From Periplaneta americana (taxonomy: Eukaryota; Arthropoda; Insecta; Blattodea; Blattidae), in contig NC_091119.1 in NCBI RefSeq assembly GCF_040183065.1, positions 102,559,274 through 102,623,273 on the forward strand: a stretch of 64,000 nt of DNA, written 5' to 3'. The notes under the pieces were generated by a model. The model was given only the letters and a program-made list of their open reading frames with translations. It searched no databases and had not been told where the DNA came from. Made by a program: the position numbers and the translations under genes. This document shows positions 44,306 to 56,100 of this stretch, piece by piece. Position 1 is the stretch's first letter. Every line of letters starts with the position of its first letter.

Positions 44306-44639
44306 AGTGTGCAAACATTTTCGGAAAAATTGGCCCAATCACACTCTAAGATTTTCTGATGATTCGTAGAAGCTAGTCCAGGATGCGGGGGGCAAAGGCT
44401 AATTGAGATTTCCCGATCTCTGATAGGGTCAAACATCCTGATAGAATTAATATTTAACCCTTGCCGTGACTTTCGGTGAAGTCCGGAGGGCCCAATTAGT
44501 CAAATCCACTCTCCTCATCTCCACGCTTGGGCCCCCTGGAATTTAATAAGATGCGAAAGAGATAGTGGTGTGCGGCAAGCAACGGGATGTTACCGCATTT
44601 AGGCCTATCCTTCCCAAGAAAAACTGCAAACATGAACAA

Positions 44640-45076
44640 AGGAAGCTTTAAATAGAAGAAGAAGCATCTTCTGCGGACCTCTGGAAAAAGAACTAAGGAA
44701 GAGACTAGTGAAGTGCTTTGTGTGGAGTGTGGCATTGTATGGGGAAGGAACATGGACATTACGACGAAATGAAGAGAAACGAATTGAAGCATTTGAAATG
44801 TGGATGTGGAGAAGAACGGTGCGTGTGAAGTGGACAGATACAATAAGAAATAAAATTGTGTTTGAAAAAGTGAGTGAAGAAAGAATGATGCTGAAACTGA
44901 TTAGAAAGATAAAAAGTAACTGGTTGGGTCTCTGGTTGAAAAGAATAATAGACGACATTAGGATATGTGGATCATATGCGGAGACTAAGAGGAAGGCAGA
45001 AAATAGGAAAGATTGGAGATTGCTGGGTTTGCAATGAAAGACCTGCCCATGGACAGAACACTTATGTATGTATGTT
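44640..45076 (+). mobile_element. LINE 3' end (family X) inside element A
   Basis: The open frame across 44708-45037 reads CFVWSVALYGEGTWTLRRNE, KRIEAFEMWMWRRTVRVKWT, VFEKVSEERMMLKLIRK and ETKRKAENRKDWRLLGLQ, the C-terminus of an RTE/CR1-like LINE ORF2 ('SVALYGSETWTLRK...EAFEMWCWRR'). It ends with a short 3' UTR GACCTGCCCATGGACAGAAC and a (TATG)n tail. It is 5' truncated. Its presence in both tandem units means it inserted before the unit duplicated. Confidence 0.78.
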
Positions 45077-45478
45077 CAGAATGCCTGGAATATCGTGTCT
45101 AAAAGCAGTCGCTATTTGCATAGACTAGTCAATTCCATGCCCACTCGACTGCAAGATGATCGAGATAAGAGGAAGATAGACTAAATATTGAATTATGGCT
45201 TTTTGTTTTGTTTTTTGAACGCTTAATTGTTTGAATGTTTTAAGGCCGACGCCAGTAAATTTGTTTTGTGTATGCCACGAAAGATATTTTTGTTGAGAAT
45301 AAAATCTTTTTTCTTTCCATTTGCAGCCACAATATCATAATGATAAAGTCATGGCATAATATATTAATGAACCTGATGTTAATTACTAAAACAATCGTAA
45401 AAGAGAAAGGAGCCATTATGTATAGTTTGTCTCTCTCAAAAACAGAACAAAAAAGAACATAAAAAGCACGTGGTTGTA

Positions 45479-45545
45479 GTCGAACGCAGGACCTCATGAA
45501 TAAGAGGCCTGAACGCTACCATTATGCTATCGATAACACACAGAA
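45479..45545 (-). repeat. tRNA-like segment near right end of element A, minus strand
   Basis: The minus strand reads TAGCATAATGGTAGCGTTCA (A box) and CTGCGTTCGACTAC (weak B box). The equivalent in copy B is at about 48310-48375. Probably a degraded SINE head. Confidence 0.4.
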
Positions 45546-45681
45546 TACTTCAATTATAACTGTAGATATCAGGCAACGTGGTCCAACAACATGTAACATC
45601 GCCTGTCTCCGAATTGTAGCGAAGATACCCGAAGGGAACTTTGTTCCAGGAGAGCGGCCACTTTTTCTTTTGACAGCTGTA

Positions 45682-48532
45682 CAGTTATAAAAAAAAAGTG
45701 GCCGCACTCGTGAACAGCGAATATTTTCAAAGTGCACTTCGGGTCGCGGTGATGTTACACGATGCATGTGCTTGTACAAGCAGTTCCGGAACTATGAAAG
45801 TGTTCCACATCTGCGCCTCGTAGACCAGCGGTAGAGTGCTTGTTTAATGATTCAAAGGTTGTGGGTTCGGGCCTTCTTCAAGTTTTCATTTTATTTTTAA
45901 TCGTTCTTTAGCGATGTAAATGATATTCAAATTATCATTTATATCCAGTTATGGTTCTTCGTCGATATCACGTTATTTATATTTTGTTATCGTTCTTTAG
46001 AGATATGAATAAAATTCAAGTCATCATTTGTATTCTGTTATCGTTTTATAACGATATGAATAATAATAATTATTATTGTATCTCCAATGGGGGTTAGCCC
46101 TATTTTACATATGTATGTTAGGGCTATAGTTTTATACACAAAAAAGATAAGCATAAAGAGAAATGGAAAAGAAAATTAAATTATCTTACGCGATGTAAAC
46201 AAACATAAACAATCCGTAAATTAGGCATTGCGATTGCAAAACAAATATCAGTTATCAATATGAAACATACAAAAACATTACCAACACACATACGTAACAC
46301 TTCTATAACACAAATATGCAGCTTTCCGTACCATACATCATAAATTAATACGCAATAGTCACACAAACACAATCAAACTATAATTACGACATTGCGACGA
46401 CATCAAGCATCCCATAACTGACTCACATACATAACAAATCAAGCATCCGTTACAATACATACACTTCAACATAGTAACCACACTTTTAAAAGTTACAAAT
46501 TTGGCTCCAAGAAGAATAAATAGGACACTGTTACTAATTACTATTCTTCCACAATTTCTTAAATACATCTGTAATAAATCTGTGAAATTCCGATATGAAT
46601 AATATTCACGTTTTTTATATTGTTATCGTTCTATAGCGATATAAATAATATTTAAGTTATCATTTATATTCTGTTTTCCTTCATTAGCATTATAAAATAA
46701 TATTCAAGTTATTTATATTGTTATTGTTCTTTCGCAATATAAATAATCTGTATTTTATGTAAGTAATTATTATAACACAAATAACCATTTTTCTTTGAAA
46801 AATAGGTTATTTTATTTAGATAATTGAATACGTATTATATAATATCTTATATTAATTAAACAAACCGATATTTATCATTTATATTCTATTATCGTTCTTT
46901 AGTGATACTGTATAAATAATATTCAAGTTATTTATATTGTAATCGTTCTTTAGCGATATAAATAACAAATTTAATATTAGGTTTGGAAAAATCCAGTTGC
47001 ATAATACTGCTATTAGTTTTTCTTTTTGTATTATTACATTATACTATCTTCAAACCACAATAAAATGAAAAGGAGTAACGAGGAATTGAACCTGAGACGT
47101 TGACATCTAAATTCCGACGTTCGTCCGCTGAGCTACGAGGGCAAAAGTGTGCAAACATTTTCGGAAAAATTGGCCCAATCACACTCTAAGATTTTCTGAT
47201 GATTCGTAGAAGCTAGTCCAGGATGCGTGGGGCAAAGGCTAATTGGGATTTCCCGGTCTCTGATCGGGTCAAACATCCCGATAGAACTAATGTTTAAACC
47301 TTGCCGCGACTTTCGGTGAAGTCCGGAGGGCCCAATTAGTCAAATCCACTCTCCTCATCTCCACGCTTGGGCCCCCTAGAATTTAATAAGATGCGAAAGA
47401 GATAGTGGTGTGTGGAAAGCAACGGGATGTTACCGCATTTAGGCCTATCCTTCCCAAGAAAAAACTGCAAACATGAACAAAGGAAGCTTTTAATAGAAGA
47501 AGAAGGATCTTCTGCGGACCTCTGGAAAAAGAACTAAGGAAGAGACTAGTGAAGTGCTTTGTGTGGAGTGTGTCATTGTATGGGGAAGGAACCTGGACAT
47601 TACGACGAAATGAAGAGAAACGAATTGAAGCATTTGAAACGTGGATGTGGAGAAGAACGTTGCGTGTGATGTGGACAGACAGAATAAGAAATAAAATTGT
47701 GTTTGAAAAAGTGAGTGAAGAAAGAATGATGCTGAAACTGATTAGAAAGAGAAAAAGGAATTGGTTGGGTCTCTGGTTGAAAAGAATAATAGACGACATT
47801 AGGATATATGCATCATATGCTGAGACTAAGAGAAAGGCAGGAAATAGGAAAGATTGGAGATTGCTGGATTTGCAATGAAAGACCTGCCCATGGGCAGAAC
47901 ACTTATGTATGTATGTTCAGAATGCCTGAAATATCGGGTCTAAGAACAGTCGCTATTTGCAAAGACTAGTCGATTCTATGCCCACTCGACTGCAAGATGA
48001 TCGAGATAAGAGGAAGATAGACTAAATATTGAATTATGGCTTTTTGTTTTGTTTTTTGAACGCTTAATTGTTTGAATGTTCTAATGCCGACGCCAGTAAA
48101 TTTGTTTTGTTTATGCCATGAAAGATATTTTTATTGAGAATAAAATCTTTTTTCTTTCCATTTGCACCCACAATATCATAATGATAAAGTCATGGCATAA
48201 TATATTAATGAACCTGATGTTAATTACTAAAATAATCGTAAAAGAGAAAGGAGCCATTATGTATAGTTTATCTCTCTCAAAAACAGAACAAAAAAGAACA
48301 TAAAAAGCACGAGGTTATAGTCGAACGCAGGATCTCAGGAATAAGAGGCTGGAACGCTACCATTACGCTATCGAATAACACATAGAATTCTTCAATTATG
48401 ACTGTAGATATCAGGCAACGTGGTCCAACAACATGTAACATCGTCTGTCTCAGAATTGTAGCGAAGATACCCGAAGGGAACTTTGTTTCAGGAGAGCGGC
48501 TACTTTTTCTTTTGACAGCTGTACATGTATAT
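45682..48532. mobile_element. Long-TIR non-autonomous element, copy B (~2.85 kb)
   Basis: Colinear with copy A from GTGGCCGCACTCGTGAA (about 45702) to the terminal GACAGCTGTACA (about 48533), with only scattered substitutions and small indels apart from the collapsed AAT tract. It starts directly at the end of copy A, sharing the CAGCTGTACA end. Its own left terminus has a changed sequence (GTTATAAAAAAAAA instead of GCTGTCAAAA). A head-to-tail arrangement with one shared terminus suggests tandem duplication, or insertion of one copy at the edge of the other. Confidence 0.7.
47472..47912 (+). mobile_element. LINE 3' end (family X) inside element B
   Basis: Counterpart of 44640-45076: the frame 47549-47878 has the same blocks with a few replacements (ETWMWRRTLRVMWTDRIRNK). 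It ends with GACCTGCCCATGGGCAGAAC and a (TATG)n tail. Confidence 0.78.
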
Positions 48533-48539
48533 TAAATAA

Positions 48540-49147
48540 CTTAGTAATTAGCCCTGTTACATAGCCAGAAATTTAGTAACGCAAGTTATTGTAATAATTG
48601 CTGCCTTTATTCGCTGCATGTGCATGTACATCCCTGATGTCTACGTTACGACGCCAATAAGTGGATGCGCTATGCGCTCGTGATCAAGGTCGAGCTCTTC
48701 TACCGTGATTGGGAGCTAATATCGTCTCATCCCTGGTCTACACGATCAAAAAATGTCCATGCAACATTGGGTCAAAACGTGATAGATTTCCCAGAAAAAA
48801 ATATTTATTTTGTTATTTTTTGCGTTATACTGCTTATATCATTAGTAAAAATACGAAAAGAATTACATCAGTAGGTATATCTAGCAAAGAGTTAATATTA
48901 GATTATATAAATATTTGGATGTTCTATTACGTTTTCGTAAAATTAAATAAAATGCATGCTTAAATTTGTTAATATTCTGGCGTGAGAGACGTAGCAACGT
49001 TCAGCAGGCAGTAATCTACACAGACGTAAGTACGAGTCAACTGAGTTTAATTACCCTCTCCATAGCTATACTGCAGAGCGGATGGCAGTTCAGTACAGGT
49101 TATTCGATAAGCAACTTACAATGTCATTCACAGTTTAGGAATATCAT
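48540..49147. other. No recognised feature
   Basis: Short ORFs without recognisable motif. No repeats supported. Confidence 0.35.
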
Positions 49148-49375
49148 ATGTTAGGCCTATTAATTTATGGAGAAAGTCGTCGTAATTCAAGTGAGGCAAG
49201 AAGCATGTACCGTCAAAGTTTTCCTCAAAGAAGGTTACCTAATGAGCGAACTTTTGTAGCAGTTTCTCAGCGATTATTAGAATCTAGAAGTCTCGTACCC
49301 CGTTTCGACAATCACACAACCAGAAATTTAAAAAAAAAAATGATACTGCTTTACGGAAGCGGGAGAGAATAAAAT
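49148..49375 (+). pseudogene. DUF4817/mariner-type helix-turn-helix fragment
   Basis: The 74-codon frame reads IYGESRRNSSEARSMYRQSF, PQRRLPNERTFVAVSQRLLE and SRSLVPRF. This matches the N-terminal helix-turn-helix block (DUF4817-like: 'YGExxxNxxxAxxLYxxRxPxRRxPxxxxFxxxxxRLxExGSL') of a common insect mariner-type transposase. The catalytic part does not follow; the frame ends in an A-rich stretch. Confidence 0.62.
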
Positions 49376-50190
49376 GTTGCATTAGAAAAAAGCTCGTGTG
49401 ATTTTCTGCAGAAAACCATTATTGTTTATTCTTTAGATGTACAATTAAAAATGGAGCAATATTGTTACATAAAATGTAAATTTACCACAATGTTCTATTA
49501 ATGAGATTGAAAGTTTGTATTTGCTGCTCGTTTTATGTAAACAACAGTATTGTCATGGTCGCTCCTGCATTAAAACAGAGCATAGGAGCTATTCCATCTC
49601 AAATCGACCAAAATATAGAGAAAATTGACCTTGCAATTTTAAATACAATGAAACTTTTTCTGTCTGTAGACAACTCTGATACAATGCTTTGTGAAAAGTT
49701 ATAGGCATCAGAACTTCAGTGTTTAAATTTAAAATATTTAACTTTATCGTATTTTCATAAAATTAGCAAATTTACACTGTTGTAGCTCCGAAACCCTTTC
49801 ACCCAATGACCAAAATCATGCTTTATTTTGATACTGAGAAATTAAAGTTTGCATTGACATATAAACAGTTTTTCTTACTTTTTGTGGAAGTGGAGAAATT
49901 TAGATTATTCTTCATTAAGACGCCTTTGCCCAGCAAAAAATATTTTAAATAGTATATGGTTAGATTTCTCATTGAAAGTACAAATAAACACATTTTTTTA
50001 CTGGTGGAGCGTTGATAAGAAAGTATTATATCAAATAAAGAAAACAAATCGTATACGCGTGAACTAGCCAGCTGACTGTGAGGCGGGAGCTAGCTGAGGC
50101 AAGCATGGCCAGGAGACATACAGGAGAAGTGTCGTCTAGCAGCGCATGGCTGTGCTAGCTATATCACAGGTTTTCATAAACATAGGAGTA
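49376..50190. other. No recognised gene
   Basis: AT-rich with small ORFs. The 50060-50165 part (CTAGCCAGCTGACTGTGAGG, GCTAGCTATATCACAGG) is GC-richer and may be terminal sequence of the element to its right, but this could not be confirmed. Confidence 0.35.
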
Positions 50191-50199
50191 AAATGACAA

Positions 50200-51300
50200 A
50201 AGAAAGAAGACTGCATCCAAACATTTACTCACCAAATGTTATTTCTTGCAGTGGACGTCCACACCCCCTTCTACAGAAGAATATGTTTTTGTCACAAGTT
50301 TTGACTTCGAGACAGGAATGCAGGCATGTGTCGGCAAAGTCCCTTGTACTGTGCGTGGGCATTCGAATCTCGACACCAGCTCTTTAGCCTCCCTTGCATA
50401 ATCCTCTTAGCTGACGTAGCAGAATGTTATTGTGGTCAAATTCGCTGCTGCCCACTGAAATAATTCCAACGGAGTGGTGATTTGGTTGTAAATTGGACGT
50501 TGGAGACTGGTTCTGGCTGCCTATCGTTTTATTCCGTCACACGATCCCTTTCCATGAGAAGTAGCAAAGAAGTGCCATTCTGCCTTTATGCCAAACTCTT
50601 CTTCATGGTAGCGCAGATTGATGAAGTTCTTTCTGTTTTTATATTGAGAAGGAGCACCATCACTGAAATAGAATATTTTCTCACCTTGTCGTAAGCTTAC
50701 TTCTGTTTTAAAAAATTAATTGCTTTCGAAAGAGGTGGACTGCAACAGTATCATGTTTCAGGCAATCGGAAATAACTACAAAATAGTCACATTTCTCAGT
50801 GTCGATGTTCATATGATAAACAACAAACGGATGTACCGTTGCCTGATTGTTGTTCCAATGGAAACCAGGTACTTCATCTTGAATAATGAAAGCTTAATTT
50901 TCAGAGAAGTCTAGTGTCACTAGAAATTCCCAATGCTTTACATTAATTTTTATTTCTTTATAAAACATTCTTTGTTGCCTCGCAATAAATGAATGTTCTT
51001 TGAGTGCCTCTAACTTCCTAACTTTCCAATTAATACATTTATAAATTCATCTGTAGGCTTTTCCAGGCTTTCTAATGTTTTGTCTGTAGCTACCCACTGT
51101 CTACATAAAATTGAGTCTATCAAAGCTTCAACAAAAACAGACAGTGATTGTTTCTAAATCTAATGTTCCGGGACACTCAGCACACTTATCAAATAACATG
51201 ACGATTGTGGTGGACTGCAAATGATTCTTAGCAGGATTTTATAGGTAGGCCTATTTCTCCACTTTTGGTTATCTCTCTGAGTGTTGTATCGTCTATCATT
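50200..51300 (-). mobile_element. Degenerate unassigned transposase-like ORF
   Basis: Minus-strand blocks, in shifting frames from right to left, read DKCAECPGT, HWEFLVTLDFSEN, NNNQATVHPFVVYHMN, VVISDCLKHDTVAVHLF, FSDGAPSQYKNRKNF (one frame change included), EFGIKAEWHFFATSHGKGSC and TSLQRPIYNQITTPLELFQW. I recognise this order from uncharacterised insect proteins but cannot name a family. The acidic residues in TLDFSEN and FSDGAPSQYKN could be catalytic by analogy with DDE enzymes; that is inference. Several breaks are present. Confidence 0.5.
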
Positions 51301-51574
51301 CTGCTTCTCAGTCCACTTTTTCCTTCCCCTCAAGCCCAAGGAGGTTTCACGAGATACCGAATGACCTATAAGTACAGCCCTGTTAGTTGTGTTGCCTGAA
51401 GTACTGTAATGCTTCGGGAAAGCAGATTTACAGTCTAAACCCCTGATGAGTCGGCAACTTCTCTGCTTTTGGTGTGCAGCGGAACGATCTAGTCTAAAGA
51501 CGAAAGCTTCGAATCACGGCATATGGAAAAACGTAGGCTAAAAAAACAAAGCTATTTATTTTTGTGATTCCGCC
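51301..51574. other. No recognised feature
   Basis: No supported ORF or repeat. May be the upstream part of the element at 50200-51300. Confidence 0.3.
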
Positions 51575-51765
51575 GACTTAGCTCTGTGATAACGCATTTG
51601 CCTCCAGACTAGCCGGCGCGGGTTCCATTTCCGGCGGGTCAGAAATTTTCCTCTAAAATTTGTACCTCGGGACTAGGGGAGGTGACGGCGTACAACTTTT
51701 TACCATTAGACCAGTCGTCGGCAAAACGTTAACGTAGGTGATGTCATATGAAACGCAGCCCGCCT
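51575..51765 (+). repeat. tRNA-derived SINE (type F), plus strand
   Basis: A head CCGACTTAGCTCTGTGATAA (A box) and GGTTCCATTTCCGG (degraded B box) is followed by a body AATTTGTACCTCGGGACTAG, GGTGACGGCGTACAAC. The 3' limit is uncertain. Confidence 0.6.
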
Positions 51766-52815
51766 TGCAAGACAAGCTGTGGTAGAAAGCAGTAGGCTGG
51801 GGTTAGGAGAGGACTGAACCTCGGCCGTATAGTCTGGAAATAATTAACCGAACTACGGTGAAATCTGGTTCTCCATCATAAGTTGCAATTTGTAATTGCT
51901 CAAATGAATGTGGATCCGTCAACCGGAAGCGCGCATTACATTTTAACGGGTTTCATTTTTTAAAAAATTGCTCACATATATATTTATGTTGAGTCGAACA
52001 TTGAAATAAGCCGCAAAATGATCTGAGGAGTATATATTTTGAATTGTAGTGACTTTTCGGGAAATTTTTTAATCTGAGAAATTTTCCTCTCATTTAGGCT
52101 TCTTTGCAAAGTTTCAAAATTTTATAATAACAAAACACTATATTCGGCAACGCTCTTCCTTAATCAGTATTAATATTATGGAAAAGTACAAGTGACAATG
52201 GAGTTTTGTACAATGCATCTTTATGGTGATAATATGAAACCCTTTAAGTAGTTTAGAACATAAACGTATTAAATTTTCTTCCTGTGCATAAGAAAATAAT
52301 TTCTCTTCCCATTCTTCTACAATTATTAGTTTTGATGCACTCTTTACGTTTAATGGTTTTGAAACAGACATGCTGATCGCCAGTTACAACTGCTTGTCTA
52401 TCCTGGAACTGTCTGACATAAACTGCACTAGACTGTGCACCAATAAGCCTGGCTTAAATCCACAGCGCATACGACGAGAAGGCTACGGGGCGTTAAGTCT
52501 GGAGGCCTTGGTGCTATTCGACAGGAGTAGGCTACGTGCCGGTACCAGTTTTCCCTTCTCCCTTCCTGATCTTCGTCACCATCATCACTCATTCCCTACA
52601 CTGCACTTCCATGAACACTTACATTACACACTCATTCTAGTACACAACATAACTCTCCACAGTTACACATCATGCACAGCGTGGCCCGCCGAAGTGGTGT
52701 ACAATTTGAAAATTGATCACAGTCCTGCCATCTATGCGCATTATGTGAAACCTGAATCACGCAAGTGAAGTGGGTAGGCATTGGATACACATATATTTCG
52801 TTGTTGTGTACCTTT
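51766..52815. other. No convincing gene
   Basis: A 132-codon plus-strand ORF (52370-52768) crosses here. Its His/Thr-rich stretch comes from a CATCATC/ACACAC-like tract (52570-52660), so I treat it as repeat-derived rather than a gene. Confidence 0.4.
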
Positions 52816-52817
52816 TT

Positions 52818-53815
52818 ATTTACACAATATGTTTAAAATAACTACCCTGGTGTTTTGCACAAAGCACTAAATGCCTCATAACGTTTTCTTGCACTCTCGA
52901 CAGCATGTAGGAAGAGATATTTTCACTTGCCTCCCTAATTCTTACAATATTATCCCTGTTCTCGAGTAGAGTTCCGTAAATATTATAACCCATTAAGCCC
53001 CACAAAAAGAAATTCATGGACGTGAAATCCGGCGATCTTGGTGTCCACTCATGCAAAGGAATGTTAAGACCAATCCACCGACAATGTTAGTCTATTTAAA
53101 AAGTTTGAATTGGTGGTCTTGTTCCGTGTGCTGAATGACCATCGAGTTGGAAGATAATATTAGCTCATATATTAGCCTAAGAGAAACATCATCGAGTAAC
53201 ACACACAAATGCTGGATCAGAAGGGTCGAATATACTGCGCCGTTGCTGTTTTCATCGATGAAATAGACCCAATAATCTGGTCGTTTATGATAGCTATCGT
53301 AACAGTGATGATAAAGCGGCCTTGAATGTGCACCTACAATACTTCCTACTGTGTGGATTGGCGTCTGCGCTGTGGTGTTCGTTGCGACGGTTGATAATTC
53401 TCTCACTTCCGATTGTGCACTCATCTGTCCATAAAATTTGTCTTAAGGAGTTTTGATCGTCAATATCTATCTAAAAGATAAGAAAACTAAATAATGTAAT
53501 GCCAAAAAATGCCATATTGTAATTGTGGTAATGATTTGGAATCCAACCTGCTTCACAAACCACTCGCAAAATTCTTCGTGATGGCGGTCATAGTCACTAG
53601 GTTCTAGCCTGAGTTGTGTGTCGCTTAAAAGGATCCCGTTTAAGAATTCTATGGACCATCATGTGATTCAGATGCAAGTTCCGGGCCACAGATCTCGTAC
53701 TGGTGTGATTTTCTGCTGCTAAACCTCTTTACCTCTTTGTCGGACATGTCATGGATGCGTTCATATTGCTGTCTCTGTTGACGTACTCTCTAAATCGGCT
53801 CTGGCTTGCTGTCGC
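52818..53815 (-). mobile_element. mariner-type transposase remnant, minus strand
   Basis: From right to left on the minus strand: TSTRSVARNLHLNHMMVHRI (helix-turn-helix), an FCEWFVK-like block near 53560, ILFQLDGHSAHGTRPPIQTF (second acidic motif, usually QQDGAPxH), WIGLNIPLHEWTPRSPDFTS, and MNFFLWGLMGYNIYGTLLEN followed by MLSRVQENVMRHLVLCAKHQ. The series 'PRSPDLTPxDFFLWG' defines this insect mariner/IS630 subgroup. Many stops and shifts interrupt it. TIRs were not found. It is probably the same broad group as the N-terminal fragment at 49148. Confidence 0.75.
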
Positions 53816-54358
53816 CTTTTCGGATATTATTACTTATAAAGGCAGCTGCATGTCTCTAATTTCGTCCACTTGCCACAATGTCCATTAACTCGTCCGTACT
53901 ACTGTATATCGTTCTCGCTCCATTAAATCACAAAACTCACTTTACAAATAATGCTACGAACAGATCTGATACTAGTGTAACTGCGAGCGAAGTAATAGCA
54001 TCAACAAATCCCCTGCCCGAAGAAGTATGAATCTGCAAGTTTAGACTCAATGCTTTTCCTATTATTTTAGGCAACCCAAGTTCCTGAGCTGTTACACATC
54101 TATGTTTGTAATGCCTACTTGTTCCTGACATGCAGTCATATTTTATGTTTTGAATTAAAATTAACATTTTTTAAGAACTTCTTATGTCTTAATTTTTTGG
54201 CCATCAATGTGTAACCCGCAAAGTACTTCAACGACTTATTTTCCTGGCCGCAGTTCCACGTTCTTGATCCTGCCCGCTCTCACTCTGTAATGCCTATTTC
54301 CTATCTAATCTGCGTCATGTTTTATAAAATCAATTAAATACGTTTAGTCTGTTTTCAA
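53816..54358. other. No recognised feature
   Basis: A 76-codon minus-strand ORF without recognisable motif. Otherwise nothing supported. Confidence 0.35.
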
Positions 54359-54359
54359 T

Positions 54360-54560
54360 TGGCGGCCGGGTAGCTCATTTGGTAGAGCAGCTGACTACGG
54401 ACTAGAAGGTCCGGGGTTCGATCCCGTGTGGTGACGGGACTTTTTCTCTTTGCAAACTTTCAGAACGGCCCCGAGGTTCACTCAGCCTCCTATAAAATTG
54501 AGTACCGGGTCTTTCCCGGGTAAAAGGCGCACAGTGTGTAGTTTCAAGCAGCCAGCAGGC
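54360..54560 (+). repeat. tRNA-derived SINE (type F-like), plus strand
   Basis: A well-preserved tRNA-like head GGTAGCTCATTTGGTAGAGC (A box) with an anticodon-arm-like GACTACGGACTAGAAGGTC and B box GGGTTCGATCCCG. It then passes into a body with AACGGCCCCGAGGTTCACTC and ACCGGGTCTTTCCCGGGTAA. The body and the lack of a 3' acceptor stem mark it as a SINE, not a tRNA gene. Confidence 0.7.
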
Positions 54561-56100
54561 CAAAAATCAATTTTCACACCCTATCTTTAATGCTAAACTC
54601 TTATATAGACGTGTTTATAACTCCAAAGTATACTATCCAAGTGTAGACAGAAGATGCTTACATCTGGTGGGGACCCTCACAGCAGAGCGAAGGTTGCAAG
54701 TCTGCGATAAGATCGTTTACGCTACAAGGCAGGCGCGCAGTTTGTGTTTGGATGCTGCAAAGTGGTGAAGTTGGTACAGAGTGCGGATATATTATAAGAT
54801 GTATGTACTTTCATATAACCTGATTTTCGTGACAAAAATTATTATCTTATTTCTAGAATAAGTGTCTGGATAAACATGTGCAAAGAGTTTGAGTTTTACC
54901 TTATCATATGACTTCGAGTTGACTTTTAAAAGGTGTAGCCCTCTATCACCTCGATAAAATTTTGTAGAAAAATAACTTAATTTTTTATGGAAAAACATGT
55001 CTTGACTACACTTTTGAATTATAAAAAAGATTATTGAGTGTCATGTTTATTCATTTTATACCAAAATTATTTAATTTTAGCACAACTGCGCTATCAAACT
55101 GAAAACAATCATGATTTGTAGAACATGGAACAAGGGTGGCCATATCATGTGCACATGTTCCTGATATGGCCACTAGGCAGACTTTTGGAATTTGGGACTT
55201 TTTGGACAATTAAAGCTATTTTTATGGGGAAAGGAAATTGTTTTAAGAAAGTCCATTAGACTGAGAACGAGTAAGAAAAAAGTGGTTTACATTTTTCAAA
55301 ATGGCGGCTAGAAAAATTCTCAAACCTTAGCATGGCTATATCAGGGACACCTACCTTATAAATTATGTTGGGTCTTATTTTAGGGTTTTCCAGCTGCTGT
55401 TGAAGCTTTAGAATTATCTGATGCACAACTCTGTACTCGACACTAATAAGAAATATTGTTCACAATCTGAATCGTGCTGAAGATTGAATTGTGAAACGCA
55501 AAACCGAAAACGACCTCATCATCTCGTAAATTAACGAACCGTACACTTACAATGATTATTAATTCATCACTAGTTTAGAAATATGACTTCAAATTATATA
55601 ACTAATCAACACAAAATAAAAAGTATGTAATGATCTGAGTTATTTCTCTTGAATCAACTGTACTGCTGCTAGCATCGCTGTCTAACATAGCCTATATAGC
55701 AGAGTGAGCGGATAGGAATACTTTTTCCTATCCCTATTTATAGCTGTATATAACTAACACATTGATAGTAATCCCTGGTGCGACAGCCCATGAGGCTACT
55801 TGTCTACCAAAAGCGTATTTGCTAGGCGTACCAAAAGACCACCAAACCAAACATAAACCTGTCACTGATCTCTTCTTTTCTTCTTTAGATATTGTCAGCA
55901 CTGCTACACTCATTTCAAAAGCCCTCTGTTTGATATCTCTCTTAATTGAAACTGATAACATGTAAAGAATTGACATTTATGTCTCTGCAAGGCATAATGA
56001 GATGTAATTTTTATACTTTTAGAGCGAGATTTCAAAGTTTGAACGACTGTTTAACATCGTAATATTGTTTCATAACAACGGATTAGAGAGAAAATAGAAA
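54561..56100. other. No recognised gene
   Basis: Includes a 12-bp perfect inverted repeat GTGGCCATATCA/TGATATGGCCAC at 55136-55147 and 55162-55173 around a 14-nt loop, and a type D-like scrap GCGACAGCCCATGAGG near 55780. No ORF with recognisable domain. Confidence 0.4.

Larger units (their letters stand above)
42708..45681. mobile_element. Long-TIR non-autonomous element, copy A (~3.0 kb)
   Basis: The left end CAGCTGTCAAAA with an A run and GTGGCCGCACTCGTGAA is matched by the inverted right end CAGCTGTCAAAAGAAAAAGT then GGCCGCTCTCCTGGAA. Weaker inverted similarity extends about 90-100 bp (CTTCGGGT, GGCGATGTTACA). A TGTACA palindrome sits at both outer edges, so the duplication may be TA. Contents in order: a tRNA-like segment, palindromic ATCGTTCTTTAGCGAT repeats, an AAT/ATT tract, a conserved middle, a second tRNA-like segment (minus), a LINE 3' end and a third tRNA-like segment. 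No transposase ORF. Confidence 0.68.

Noticed and set aside
44605-44958. Minus-strand 115-117-codon ORFs opposite the LINE fragment
   Set aside because: Shadows of the plus-strand LINE ORF2 C-terminal frame; the same shadow appears at 47383-47799.
52370-52768. 132-codon ORF as a host gene
   Set aside because: The His/Thr-rich middle derives from CATCATC and ACAC-like simple sequence. No domain is recognisable.
54360-54432. tRNA gene
   Set aside because: The A and B boxes are good, but there is no closing acceptor stem and a SINE body follows.
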